The translations under genes and the position numbers were made by a program. This document shows, piece by piece, positions 29,719-36,567 of a DNA stretch of 64,000 nt (position 1 is the stretch's first letter; the number at the start of each line of letters is the position of its first letter). Location of the stretch: positions 1,736,001 to 1,800,000 of the forward strand of contig NZ_JAASRS010000001.1 of assembly GCF_011761475.1 (NCBI RefSeq). The letters are read 5' to 3'. Under the pieces are notes generated by a model. It saw nothing but the letters and a program-made list of their open reading frames with translations. It made no database searches and was not told the DNA's origin. Origin of the DNA: Saccharococcus thermophilus. GTDB taxonomy: Bacteria > Bacillota > Bacilli > Bacillales > Anoxybacillaceae.

Positions 29719-29865
29719 ATGCAACCGCTAAAAATTTCGTTAGAAACAGCGCAAAAGCTGGCAAAAGCGCTAGGGATGCCGATCGAACGCATTATGCACA
29801 TGCCACAGCACATTTTAGTGCAAAAATTACTCGAACTGGAAAAAAAGCAAAACGAACAATCGTAA
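29719..29865 (+). CDS. YycC-like small protein
   Basis: A 48-residue helical protein, MQPLKISLETAQKLAKAL... then RIMHMPQHILVQKLLELE. The segment HMPQHIL matches my memory of the YycC family of bacilli; function unknown. GAGGTG precedes the ATG and a strong terminator follows. I did not recognise a clear promoter. Confidence 0.7.
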   Translation: MQPLKISLETAQKLAKALGMPIERIMHMPQHILVQKLLELEKKQNEQS

Positions 29866-29868
29866 AAA

Positions 29869-29896
29869 GGCAGTCCACACCGGACTGCCTTTTTAC
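29869..29896 (+). terminator. Terminator after the yycC-like gene
   Basis: GGCAGTCC and CGGACTGCC form a stem around a short loop, followed by TTTTTA. Confidence 0.88.
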
Positions 29897-30002
29897 GTAA
29901 TCAAAACAGCAATTTCGCAAGCGTCATAATGGGCAAGAATCTATACCTCTTTGAATATGGACTCATACACTATTTTAAAAACAGTTAAGGAGGAGATACA
30001 AA

Positions 30003-30278
30003 ATGGAAAGACAATTCATTGGAAGTTACGACGGTTATTCTGGTTATGGTTATCATCATGGTCATGGTGGGTATTATCCGGGTCACGGATATCATCATGG
30101 TCACGGTGGGTATTATCCGGGTCACGGATATCATCATGGTCACGGTGGGTATTATCCGGGTCACGGATATCATCATGGTCACGGTGGGTATTATCCGGGT
30201 CACGGATATCATCATGGTCACGGTGGGTATTATCCGGGTCACGGATATCATCATGGTCATGACAGCTTCCAACGTTAA
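30003..30278 (+). CDS. Gly/His/Tyr-rich tandem-repeat protein
   Basis: A 91-residue protein: a 15-residue head (MERQFIGSYDGYSGY), five copies of GYHHGHGGYYPGH, a partial copy, and the tail HDSFQR. GGAGGAG stands 9 nt before the ATG, so it is translated. About a quarter of the residues are histidine, which suggests metal binding; Gly/Tyr/His-rich repeats are also common in spore-coat proteins. I do not recognise the family. It lies just upstream of the spo0A remnant on host-type DNA. Confidence 0.75.
   Translation: MERQFIGSYDGYSGYGYHHGHGGYYPGHGYHHGHGGYYPGHGYHHGHGGYYPGHGYHHGHGGYYPGHGYHHGHGGYYPGHGYHHGHDSFQR
30048..30263 (+). repeat. 39-bp perfect tandem repeat, five units plus a partial one
   Basis: Units start at 30048, 30087, 30126, 30165 and 30204; a partial sixth starts at 30243. 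Units 2 to 5 are identical at the DNA level and unit 1 differs only at a few bases. Such identity points to recent expansion by slippage or unequal exchange and predicts length differences between strains. Confidence 0.95.
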
Positions 30279-30316
30279 TTATCGTGGTATCAAAGAAATT
30301 GAAATTAAAATTTTTA

Positions 30317-30344
30317 AGTCAGCAAATAATGCTGGCTTTCTCTA
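30317..30344 (+). terminator. Probable terminator after the repeat-protein gene
   Basis: GTCAGCA pairs with TGCTGGC (one G-T pair) around AATAA, followed by TTTCTCT. Moderate strength. Confidence 0.6.
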
Positions 30345-30510
30345 TGGTATAGGAATAATAATCATTCGTTGTCTTCTTCACCTAACTGGGCTTTCGCATT
30401 ATAAGGATCCCCAGTTTTTGCTGGTTGACCTTTTTATATAGGACCTATTATCAGGGTAGAACGTACGAATGAGCGGGATAATGATCCCGTCAACTAAATG
30501 CAAAACATAT

Positions 30511-30557
30511 GAGGCTGACTCAAAAGGTCGCTGAACCGACCTTTTGAAGCCAGCCTC
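30511..30557. repeat. 47-bp imperfect inverted repeat downstream of spo0A
   Basis: Outer arms GAGGCTG and CAGCCTC, inner arms CAAAAGGTCG and CGACCTTTTG, short loop. On the minus strand it lies about 90 bp after the spo0A stop and could terminate that gene, although there is no T-run. Similar GAGGCTG ends occur on some insertion sequences, so an IS-derived hairpin is also possible. Confidence 0.6.
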
Positions 30558-30643
30558 GAGATGGAAAAAGTTTATTGGCTTAAAATCCGAGTTTTTAATT
30601 GGTTTGCTTAGCCTTTACACCTAAAGCCTTATCAAACCTAATC

Positions 30644-30736
30644 TTAAGACGCCTTATGCTCTAATCTTAACTTATCTGCCACCATCGCGATGAATTCGCT
30701 GTTCGTCGGTTTGGCTTTCGACATGCTTACAGTATA
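30644..30736 (-). pseudogene. spo0A: 3' remnant of spo0A (last 30 codons only)
   Basis: Read leftward from 30736 the frame gives [18 protein letters not shown] then [12 protein letters not shown] and TAA. This is the highly conserved C-terminal end of Spo0A, the master regulator of sporulation. It lies where B. subtilis has spo0A, next to the yqiK-like gene and in the same direction. Just upstream (above 30736) the similarity stops and prophage DNA begins; the rest of the gene is not in the window. It is either the displaced end left by integration, with a complete spo0A rebuilt at the other border, or a truly broken gene. Confidence 0.9.
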
Positions 30737-30900
30737 AATCCTTTATGTATCAAGGGTTGGAAAATTTTCAGATAATTAAATATCAACCGTATTTATAGGT
30801 ATCACTTTCAGATATTTATTGACCAATAGTGTCACTAACATTATCCTATCATTTCATATTGCTCTGGACAAGTTCCTTTTTATTAAAAAACCGTATTTTT

Positions 30901-30928
30901 AAAAACCGCACTCATTCGAGTGCAGTTT
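30901..30928 (-). terminator. Terminator at the left end of the prophage
   Basis: ACTGCACTC and GAGTGCGGT pair around GAAT (minus strand), followed by TTTTTA. It ends the leftward transcript after the 74-residue gene. Confidence 0.82.
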
Positions 30929-31152
30929 CATTCTTCATCTGCTTCATTCACATGATTCCATTCAATGTGAAAATCATCAACATTAACTTGGACTGTACTA
31001 TCGTCAATTCGTGCAAACTCCACTTCTCGAATATCAGCATTTATATTGCAAAGCATTTCATGTGCTTTTCTAATTGCTTCCTCTTCATTTGCAGCCTCAA
31101 CAATTTTTGATACATTCAATTCAACCTTACCAGCTATAAAAAATTTTGGCAT
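30928..31152 (-). CDS. Small acidic phage protein, unknown function
   Basis: A 74-residue protein, MPKFFIAGKVELNVSKIVE..., with a beta-alpha pattern (VELNVSKIVEAANEEEAIRKA). This is common in small phage proteins that modulate host enzymes, but no family was recognised. GGGGGAGAGGGAAG precedes the ATG. It is the last gene of the leftward operon. Confidence 0.6.
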   Translation of the reverse strand: MPKFFIAGKVELNVSKIVEAANEEEAIRKAHEMLCNINADIREVEFARIDDSTVQVNVDDFHIEWNHVNEADEE

Positions 31153-31171
31153 ACTTCCCTCTCCCCCATTT

Positions 31172-31324
31172 TTATTTAAATAATTTCTGCAACAATTTAC
31201 CTGTTATTTTCCCTGCAATTCTGCGACCGATGCGTTTGCCGATTTTTCCTTTCTGAATCGCATTAACATCACCGAGAAACTTAGCCAACGAATACAAAAA
31301 CTTACGGAATTGATTAATCGTCAT
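31172..31324 (-). CDS. Small basic protein, unknown
   Basis: A 50-residue basic protein, MTINQFRKFLYSLAKFLGD... ending GKITGKLLQKLFK, with a repeated G-R/K-I/G pattern. I chose the ATG at 31324 because of GGGGAAGAGGA upstream; the same frame extends 32 codons farther but overlaps another small gene. Similar short basic proteins occur in integrative elements and phages of bacilli. Function unknown. Confidence 0.6.
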   Translation of the reverse strand: MTINQFRKFLYSLAKFLGDVNAIQKGKIGKRIGRRIAGKITGKLLQKLFK

Positions 31325-31355
31325 TCCTCTTCCCCTTTTTGCCATTTTTTGATAC

Positions 31356-31478
31356 TTATACGACAAATTTCGATAAAACCCTTTTCTTTTGTTGTTGTTG
31401 AACAAATGAAATTCCTGCAAGTAAGTAAAATTTTTGCCGATCAGACATTTGTAGCCATTCAGACGCTTTGATAATCAT
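31356..31478 (-). CDS. Small ORF, unknown (40 residues)
   Basis: Begins MIIKASEWLQMSDRQKFYLL with a very good ribosome site (AGGTGGTG, 6-7 nt before ATG). It lies upstream of and in another frame to the 50-residue basic protein, ending 31 bp before it. Probably the first gene of the small leftward group controlled by the palindromes at 31496-31535. Confidence 0.5.
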   Translation of the reverse strand: MIIKASEWLQMSDRQKFYLLAGISFVQQQQKKRVLSKFVV

Positions 31479-31495
31479 GATTTCACCACCTTTTG

Positions 31496-31535
31496 TTAAC
31501 TTAAATCGTTATTAACTATTTAAGTTAATATTAAC
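31496..31535. promoter_or_regulatory. Operator-like palindromes in a divergent promoter region
   Basis: TTAACTTAAAT (31496-31506) is inverted exactly at 31518-31528, and overlapping it GTTAATATTAAC (31524-31535) is a perfect 12-bp palindrome. They sit between a leftward small-gene group and a rightward HTH gene, a classic layout for self-regulation by the HTH protein. Confidence 0.65.
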
Positions 31536-31549
31536 ACTTATAGTTATTA

Positions 31550-31577
31550 TCGTCAATAGTTAATAATATGTTATAAT
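31550..31577 (+). promoter_or_regulatory. Extended -10 promoter of the HTH gene
   Basis: TGTTATAAT (TGn plus TATAAT at 31572-31577) with a weak -35, TCGTCA, 16 bp upstream. The transcript would start about 20 bp before the AGAGGTG ribosome site. Confidence 0.7.
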
Positions 31578-31602
31578 AAAAAATAAAAAGAGGTGATAAA
31601 GG

Positions 31603-31845
31603 ATGATTAAGTTTAAATTAAAGCAATTATTGGAACAAAAAGAAAAAACAATGTATTGGCTTTCTAAAAACACAGGAATTAGACCTAATACAATTAGCCA
31701 ATGGGTAAATAATGAGGAGTTGGATGAAGATAAAAAAGTGAAGGAAATTAATGTGGAAACTTTGGACAAAATTTGTAAAGCTTTAGAATGTAGAATTGAG
31801 GATGTACTTGAGTTTATTGAAGATGAAAAAGACCACTCGAAATGA
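31603..31845 (+). CDS. Cro/CI-type HTH transcriptional regulator
   Basis: An 80-residue XRE protein: LKQLLEQKEKTMYWLSKNTGIRPNTISQWVNN is the helix-turn-helix, followed by VETLDKICKALECRIEDVLEF. It is one of the few rightward prophage genes, with its own extended -10 promoter and palindromes just upstream. It probably represses its own divergent region. It is not clearly the phage immunity repressor, since no lytic control region lies next to it. Confidence 0.8.
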   Translation: MIKFKLKQLLEQKEKTMYWLSKNTGIRPNTISQWVNNEELDEDKKVKEINVETLDKICKALECRIEDVLEFIEDEKDHSK

Positions 31846-31851
31846 GTGGTC
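31828..31851 (-). terminator. Terminator between convergent genes
   Basis: GACCACTC pairs with GAGTGGTC around a 5-nt loop, then TTTTTC on the minus strand. It overlaps the end of the plus-strand HTH gene and ends the leftward FtsK transcript. Confidence 0.85.
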
Positions 31852-32302
31852 ACATTGCTTTTGCAATCTCAACTAATAATTTCATAAGTAATGGCATCAT
31901 TTGAACAAGAATATATCCAATCGAGGCATTTTGAATCATGGAATATCCTTTTTCCTTATTACCAATCATTAGCATGAGCGCACCACCAGACATGATGATA
32001 AGTGCAATTGGATAGCTAAGTCCCTTAATTAATTCAACAAGTGGCATAAACGCATTAGTAATTTTCTCATGCACCATTCCCGAAACTGTCGCAGCAGAAG
32101 CATATTTAATATCTGATACAGTTAAAACAAGCGCACCAGTTACAGTTGTAAAACCTAATTTACAATATATCCCTACTTTTTGTAATTCCATTTGAAACTT
32201 CTTTAGTAACTTCTTTTCATCTTTCTTTAGTACAATAGAATCCTTGTCGTTATTAAGAAATTCTTTAATACTCATTGTTTGTACTTTTTGTTGAAAAATC
32301 AT
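31850..32302 (-). CDS. Membrane protein with two to three TM segments, unknown
   Basis: A 150-residue protein: a charged N-terminal 48 residues, then hydrophobic segments at about 50-70, 93-115 and 125-145. The C-terminal part (YPIALIIMSGGALMLMIG) recalls TrbC/VirB2-type pilins and small phage membrane proteins found beside FtsK genes. Function is not known. It is 15 bp after the replication-relaxation-like gene and probably forms an operon with it and the FtsK-like gene. Confidence 0.6.
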   Translation of the reverse strand: MIFQQKVQTMSIKEFLNNDKDSIVLKKDEKKLLKKFQMELQKVGIYCKLGFTTVTGALVLTVSDIKYASAATVSGMVHEKITNAFMPLVELIKGLSYPIALIIMSGGALMLMIGNKEKGYSMIQNASIGYILVQMMPLLMKLLVEIAKAM

Positions 32303-32317
32303 GCTTATCCTCTCCCC

Positions 32318-32914
32318 TTAAATGAAATCAGAAACCATAAAAATTTGACAATCAAGCCCTTCCATTAACTTCTGTAATTCTCTTCTTCTATACTCTGTTG
32401 TAGTAATCCAAATGAAAAACGGTTTTTGTTGAAATACTCCACACTCAATTAATTTCTTATACTTCTCGATTTTTTGCTTATTTGTAATCATTTTTTGTGT
32501 ATAGTCAACCTCTACAATGTGATAGCGTCCATCTTTGATGAATAAAGCATCAGCGATAATGTGTGTTTTCCTATCTTCTTTCACACCAAGTTTTATTTCA
32601 TTTCTCCACGTATCTGGCGAACCAAACGCAATATATATTGAGTTTCGCATAATATAGTGTCGAGCCTGTGGAGTTTTTTTGCATACTTTTTTGCAATTTA
32701 CTCTTTCACGACCTTTTGCGGAAAGGTAATAAATATTTTCTCCATCTCGAAAATGGTGAAGATATTCACTCATTTCTTGAAGGACTCTGCTTGTATTCCT
32801 TTTTGATTTCAAATCATGAAGTATCATAATTTGTGACGTGCTAAGATAATTCAGTTTCTTCAAGGATAAGAGTATATTTTCTATTCTCTGCTCCTTGAGA
32901 ATCGCTCTGTTCAT
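32318..32914 (-). CDS. Replication-relaxation-like protein
   Basis: A 198-residue protein with an N-terminal winged-helix region (LLSLKKLNYLSTSQIMILHDL...NTSRVLQEM) and a C-terminal nuclease-like part (IIADALFIKDGRYHIVEVDYTQKM). This fits the Replic_Relax family found in plasmids and phages of bacilli. The ATG at 32914 has GAGGTG upstream. It overlaps the end of the FtsK-like gene by about 70 bp. A role in replication or mobilisation is family inference only. Confidence 0.65.
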   Translation of the reverse strand: MNRAILKEQRIENILLSLKKLNYLSTSQIMILHDLKSKRNTSRVLQEMSEYLHHFRDGENIYYLSAKGRERVNCKKVCKKTPQARHYIMRNSIYIAFGSPDTWRNEIKLGVKEDRKTHIIADALFIKDGRYHIVEVDYTQKMITNKQKIEKYKKLIECGVFQQKPFFIWITTTEYRRRELQKLMEGLDCQIFMVSDFI

Positions 32915-34133
32915 TCTTTTCACCTCTTGAACGAATATTTATTTGCGGCTGAATAGTCTTTTGAATGAACTTATTATCGGCATAAGGAACTTGAACTGTT
33001 TTACATTTAACCGTTTTATAGATTGCTCTACCTTGTATCAATGGTAAATCTTCTGCACCACTTTGATCTAACACCACATTTGAGGCAATAGCAGAATCAA
33101 CCACAAAACAAAGTCTCCCCATACAATTCCTTTTTACCTGCGAAGAAACGGTTTGTGTCGTTGGGTACTGTGTTGCGTACACAAGGTAAAATCCGCTTGC
33201 TCTACCTCTGCGTGCTATATCTTCAAGAATTTCAACACAATCTTTATCATCAGCTATATCGGCTGCCTCATCAATTATCACAAAATGCCGTTCTTTAAAT
33301 CCTGCTTCTTTAACGTCCTCATATCCATTTTCAAATAAGTAATCCATTGTTTTTGACATTTGCTCTTGAACCTTTTTCAACGCTTCTTTTGCTTGTTCAG
33401 GATTGATTGCAAAGTTTTCTGTTTGCCTTAAATCTTTGAAACGCCCTAAACTCAGACCATTTTTTAAATCAATAATTGTTAATTTCACATCATCAGGCTT
33501 TCTGTGAACCAAACAAGTTATCATCATTTTGATAAAGTTACTCTTTCCTGTGTTTGTAGCCCCTGCAACAATCAAATGTGAAACCTTCTCAAAATCATGG
33601 GTAATAAACTCACTTCTACTTGTACCAATTGGCACTTCCCATCCTTTGCATTTATTAAATACTGATTCATTAAGTGGAAACATTGTTGGCAGTGGTTCGT
33701 CATAAACTTGAATTTTTAACATTCCATCAAAAGAAAGGTCAATTTCTTTGTTTAACCTTTTCTTTTTCTCCAGTAAAGATTGAATTTGTTTCAAAATATC
33801 CTTGTTTAGCTTTAGCGATTTTAAATCATCAAGGGAAACATCAAATACAAAACGTTTTATATTCAATCCATCCTGCAAAACATCTTTCTTTACTTCAAAA
33901 TCCTTAAAACTAAGCCCTAAAGGAATTTGAAAAACGTATTCGTTCCCTCCTTCAATTTTGCTTTTCCGATGAATCCGAATAGATTTTTTTACTCCATTTT
34001 CTTTCACATAGAGTCCTGTATTGTCACATATTTTTTGAATCTTTTTCGCATCATTTCCCCCACCAGATTCAAAAAATTTTGTAGCAACAAATACACCACC
34101 CATGACAGCCGATGTAAGAATTTCAAATATCAA
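32841..34133 (-). CDS. FtsK/SpoIIIE-family DNA translocase-like ATPase
   Basis: A 430-residue protein with an N-terminal hydrophobic stretch (5-20). Walker A is GATNTGKS (191-198) and Walker B is FVIIDEAAD (284-292), followed by RRGRASGFYLVYATQYPT, typical of the FtsK/HerA group. It starts with TTG after GGTGGTGAG. Related ATPases occur in Bacillus phages and conjugative elements beside a replication-relaxation gene, as here. It may move or segregate the circular form; that is inference. Confidence 0.85.
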   Translation of the reverse strand: MIFEILTSAVMGGVFVATKFFESGGGNDAKKIQKICDNTGLYVKENGVKKSIRIHRKSKIEGGNEYVFQIPLGLSFKDFEVKKDVLQDGLNIKRFVFDVSLDDLKSLKLNKDILKQIQSLLEKKKRLNKEIDLSFDGMLKIQVYDEPLPTMFPLNESVFNKCKGWEVPIGTSRSEFITHDFEKVSHLIVAGATNTGKSNFIKMMITCLVHRKPDDVKLTIIDLKNGLSLGRFKDLRQTENFAINPEQAKEALKKVQEQMSKTMDYLFENGYEDVKEAGFKERHFVIIDEAADIADDKDCVEILEDIARRGRASGFYLVYATQYPTTQTVSSQVKRNCMGRLCFVVDSAIASNVVLDQSGAEDLPLIQGRAIYKTVKCKTVQVPYADNKFIQKTIQPQINIRSRGEKNEQSDSQGAENRKYTLILEETELS

Positions 34134-34413
34134 AGCTCACCACCCCACCCTTATATATCTGTAAGATAATCCCACACAAAAAGAAGGAATAAGACAAGTT
34201 TTGAAGTAATGATAAGTAGGGATTTTTTATTGCGAATTAAATTACTGGACTGGAATTTTTAGAGGAATAAACCGTTGGTAGAAACGTTGGAATAGTTTTG
34301 TACAAGTCGTTACGTTGCATCGGAATTTTGTTTGGTATGTTAAATAGTATTTTCAAATCCATTTATTTATTCCAGTTAAATTTCTATAAACAACCCTGTT
34401 ATTTTTCTAGGGA
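34134..34413. other. Intergenic region between divergent FtsK-like and HTH genes
   Basis: 280 bp with no gene. ACTGGAATTTTT (34231 region) and its inverse ATTCCAGT (34365 region) form a distant inverted pair, and TTGGAATA is repeated between them, so operators for the HTH protein are possible. No clean promoter was recognised. Confidence 0.35.
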
Positions 34414-34422
34414 GTGGATACA

Positions 34423-34656
34423 ATGAAAAGTCGTATTGGTGAATTGATTGACGCAAGAGGATTTAAACGGAAATATATTGCGGAAAAATTAGGGGTTACG
34501 CAGAAACAGTTGTCCAATTGGTGTACAAACAGAAATTATCCCACTGTACCAAAACTGTTTAAGTTAGCTGAAATTTTAAATTGTACCGTTGATGAGTTAT
34601 ACGAAAAAGAAAAAGACGAGGATAAGAATGCTGGTACCGTCAAGAATTTTGTGTAA
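34423..34656 (+). pseudogene. Cro/CI-type HTH regulator, 3' end replaced by IS256 copy 2
   Basis: About 70 native residues, MKSRIGELIDARGFKRKYIA..., with a clear XRE helix-turn-helix (AEKLGVTQKQLSNWCTNR). From 34633 the frame runs into the IS terminal repeat, which supplies the last residues GTVKNFV and the stop. GGGAG lies upstream of the ATG at 34423. The DNA-binding domain is complete, so a working short repressor remains possible. How much of the C-terminus was lost cannot be seen. Confidence 0.8.
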
Positions 34657-34715
34657 TATAATGGGGGTAGGGTTTCTCTGAAATGGATTTGGAATGAATA
34701 GGGAACTAGTTTCCT

Positions 34716-34751
34716 CCACACAGGAGACTGAATATTCAGTCTCCTGTGTGG
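34716..34751. repeat. Perfect 36-bp palindrome in IS256 copy 2
   Basis: The counterpart of 4842-4877, here without any mismatch: arms begin CCACACAGGAG and meet at GAATATTC. It lies after the transposase stop on the minus strand. Confidence 0.85.
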
Positions 34752-34792
34752 AAAGGGAGAATCCCCCTATTTTGTTTATTTACAGTATTTGG

Positions 34793-35959
34793 TTAATGAT
34801 AACGTTCTTCAAACATTCGCTCGAGGGCTTCCTGTGCTTCGGCAAATCCTCGCAACTTTCGCCCTGCCCATTTCTCATTAAAATCTTGAATGGTCAAATA
34901 TACGATTTTTTCAGCGGCTTCTAAACTATTCAAACTGTTCATCGGCTTTAGACGTTTCCGAATCTCCTTGATCGTTCGTTCAATGGCATTCGTCGTGTAA
35001 ATCACACTTCGAATACTGCTTGGATAATCCATAAATGTAAGGAGGACATCCAACTCATTGGCCCAAGATTGAACTTCTCTCGGATACTTGCTTGACCATT
35101 TCGACTCAAACTGTTGAAACATCTGTAACGCCATCTCCTTATTCGGCGCGCGATAAATCAGCCTGAGATCCTCGGCCACTTCAAATTGGTCTTTTTTCCG
35201 AACACGATGGAGCGTGTTACGGACTTTGTGAACGACACAACGCTGCACATCGGCTTTCGGATAAACCGCCTTAAAGGCTTCCTCCAACCCTGGTAGTCCA
35301 TCGAATATGCCCAGAAGCACTTCCTTGGCGCCTCTTTGGTAGAGGTGTTGAAGAATTTCCTGCCATACATAGGCGCTTTCTTGTCCTCCCACAAAGAAAT
35401 CAAGAATTTCGCGATATCCTTCTTCGTTCACCCCTAACACCACATAAATGACTTCTTTCTCCACGGTTTCGCGACGAAGTTTTACGTATAAACCATCCAA
35501 ATATAAGACGGAATAACGCTTGTGCAGTGGACGAGTGTGCCATTTCTCGATGTCTTCCTTCACGACATCGGTAATACGGCTGATCGTCGCAGGAGAATAG
35601 GTGCTTCCTAGAATTCGTTCGATAAACTTGCCAATTTCCCGTGTACTCATGCCACTTTGGTACATCCTAATGATTGCTTCCTCCAGCCAGCCGGTGTGCC
35701 GTTGGTAAGGGGCAAACAACTGTGTTTGAAATTCTCCGTTTCGGTCTCTAGGGACCAAAAGACCTTCAATCCGGCCATATTGCGTATCTAGATTTCGTTG
35801 ATAGTAGCCGTTTCTCATATTTGATGTTCCGGCCTGTTCTATTTCGAGGAAATTCTTGATTTCTTCCCGCATGATCAGTTCTAATTTTTCCTTTACAAAC
35901 TGACGAATGACACTTTCCAGTTGATTTGCCCAGTCGACATTCGGTATACTTTTAGACAT
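34793..35959 (-). CDS. IS256-family transposase, copy 2
   Basis: 388 residues, one codon shorter than copy 1 (MSKSIPN instead of MSKRSIPN). The catalytic motifs YLDGLYV, GIFDGLPG and TTNAIER are all present and the frame is open throughout, so it appears functional. GAAAGGAGAA precedes the ATG. It could act on both copies in this window. Confidence 0.95.
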   Translation of the reverse strand: MSKSIPNVDWANQLESVIRQFVKEKLELIMREEIKNFLEIEQAGTSNMRNGYYQRNLDTQYGRIEGLLVPRDRNGEFQTQLFAPYQRHTGWLEEAIIRMYQSGMSTREIGKFIERILGSTYSPATISRITDVVKEDIEKWHTRPLHKRYSVLYLDGLYVKLRRETVEKEVIYVVLGVNEEGYREILDFFVGGQESAYVWQEILQHLYQRGAKEVLLGIFDGLPGLEEAFKAVYPKADVQRCVVHKVRNTLHRVRKKDQFEVAEDLRLIYRAPNKEMALQMFQQFESKWSSKYPREVQSWANELDVLLTFMDYPSSIRSVIYTTNAIERTIKEIRKRLKPMNSLNSLEAAEKIVYLTIQDFNEKWAGRKLRGFAEAQEALERMFEERYH

Positions 35960-36195
35960 AGGTAGGGTTCTCCTTTCTCTGGAATGTTTGGGTTCAATCA
36001 GAGAATACCCTACCTTTTTTATTTTGATCTAGTAAAATGCTTTACACAAACTTTTATACATCATCATTGTAACAAAAAGGAAATGATTTTTTGAAAAATG
36101 AAAATATAGAAATGATACTTGATGGAAACAAACGATGTAAAGAGGAGTTGCAGAAGAGGAGAACTAAAAGGTGTGTATTTTGCACGTTTTATAAA

Positions 36196-36282
36196 AAAAT
36201 TAGCCGATTTATAATGAGTTTTTCAAGCAGTAAATACCATCCCTATACCTTTATATCCCCTACTCTCAAATCGGCTAATTTT
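36196..36282. repeat. 15-bp perfect inverted repeats around a 57-bp spacer
   Basis: AAAATTAGCCGATTT at 36196-36210 returns inverted at 36268-36282. It lies between IS256 copy 2 and the last tail-region gene. Possible readings: a long-loop terminator, a small MITE-like insertion, or the end of a deleted segment. Confidence 0.6.
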
Positions 36283-36304
36283 CTTTATACTGTGCAACAT
36301 TTTT

Positions 36305-36511
36305 TCATTTTTGGTCAACCTTTGCTAGTCGGAAAGCAGATCGTTTACGCTTGATTGGTACTTTGTATTGAATACCGATGAGTTTATCGAATTTAAAGTA
36401 TTCAGCCATGATTTCAAAATCAGGATAATATCGTCTAATACGTTTCATGATATCTTTACTTTCTGTATAAAGGCAATAATATTCATTATCGAGTTTCCAA
36501 ACTTCAGTCAT
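36305..36511 (-). CDS. Small phage protein downstream of the tape measure, unknown
   Basis: A 68-residue basic protein, MTEVWKLDNEYYCLYTESKD..., ending RSAFRLAKVDQK. GGAGGTG precedes the ATG. It follows the tape-measure terminator. It is the last recognisable gene of the morphogenesis region before the IS; in related phages the distal tail gene comes next, but it is absent. Confidence 0.6.
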   Translation of the reverse strand: MTEVWKLDNEYYCLYTESKDIMKRIRRYYPDFEIMAEYFKFDKLIGIQYKVPIKRKRSAFRLAKVDQK

Positions 36512-36538
36512 TTTAACACCTCCAAAAATAAAAAAAGA

Positions 36539-36558
36539 CCTCTCCTAAGATGGAGAGG
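36539..36558 (-). terminator. Terminator after the tape-measure gene
   Basis: CCTCTCC and GGAGAGG pair around ATCTTA (minus strand), followed by TCTTTTTTT. Confidence 0.85.
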
Positions 36559-36567
36559 TTTATCGAA

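Larger units (their letters stand above)
30279..30643. other. 365-bp gene-free stretch between the repeat protein and the spo0A remnant
   Basis: It holds the terminator above, a small hairpin CGGGAT-AATG-ATCCCG near 30475-30491, and the long hairpin at 30511-30557. No convincing reading frame was found on either strand. Confidence 0.6.
34633..36066 (-). mobile_element. IS256-family insertion sequence, copy 2, no target duplication
   Basis: Same ends as copy 1 in the opposite orientation, starting GGTACCGTCAAGAAT at 34633 and ending at the complement of GATGATG at 36066. The flanks differ (AGAATGCT left, ATTGTAAC right), so there is no 8-bp duplication. That is expected when sequence next to an IS, or between two IS copies, has been deleted. 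Phage tail-tip and lysis genes are missing at precisely this spot. Confidence 0.92.

Noticed and set aside
30003-30278. CRISPR array
   Set aside because: The 39-bp repeats are head-to-tail without spacers and keep an open frame; no cas genes in the window.
30019-30441. 140-codon frame over the 39-bp repeats (second frame)
   Set aside because: Long only because the repeats lack stops in every frame; the ribosome site fits the GYHHGHGG frame.
30511-30557. GAGGCTG hairpin as both ends of a complete small IS
   Set aside because: The arms are only a few bases apart, so nothing can lie between them; more likely a terminator or an IS-end scar.
3526-36066. 31-kb composite transposon bounded by the two IS256 copies
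   Set aside because: Copy 1 has its own perfect target duplication and the enclosed DNA is ordinary core chromosome up to the prophage, so the copies inserted independently.
36091-36354. 87-codon plus-strand frame next to IS256 copy 2
   Set aside because: It runs through both arms of the inverted repeat, has no ribosome site and a composition unlike a protein. Treated as non-coding.
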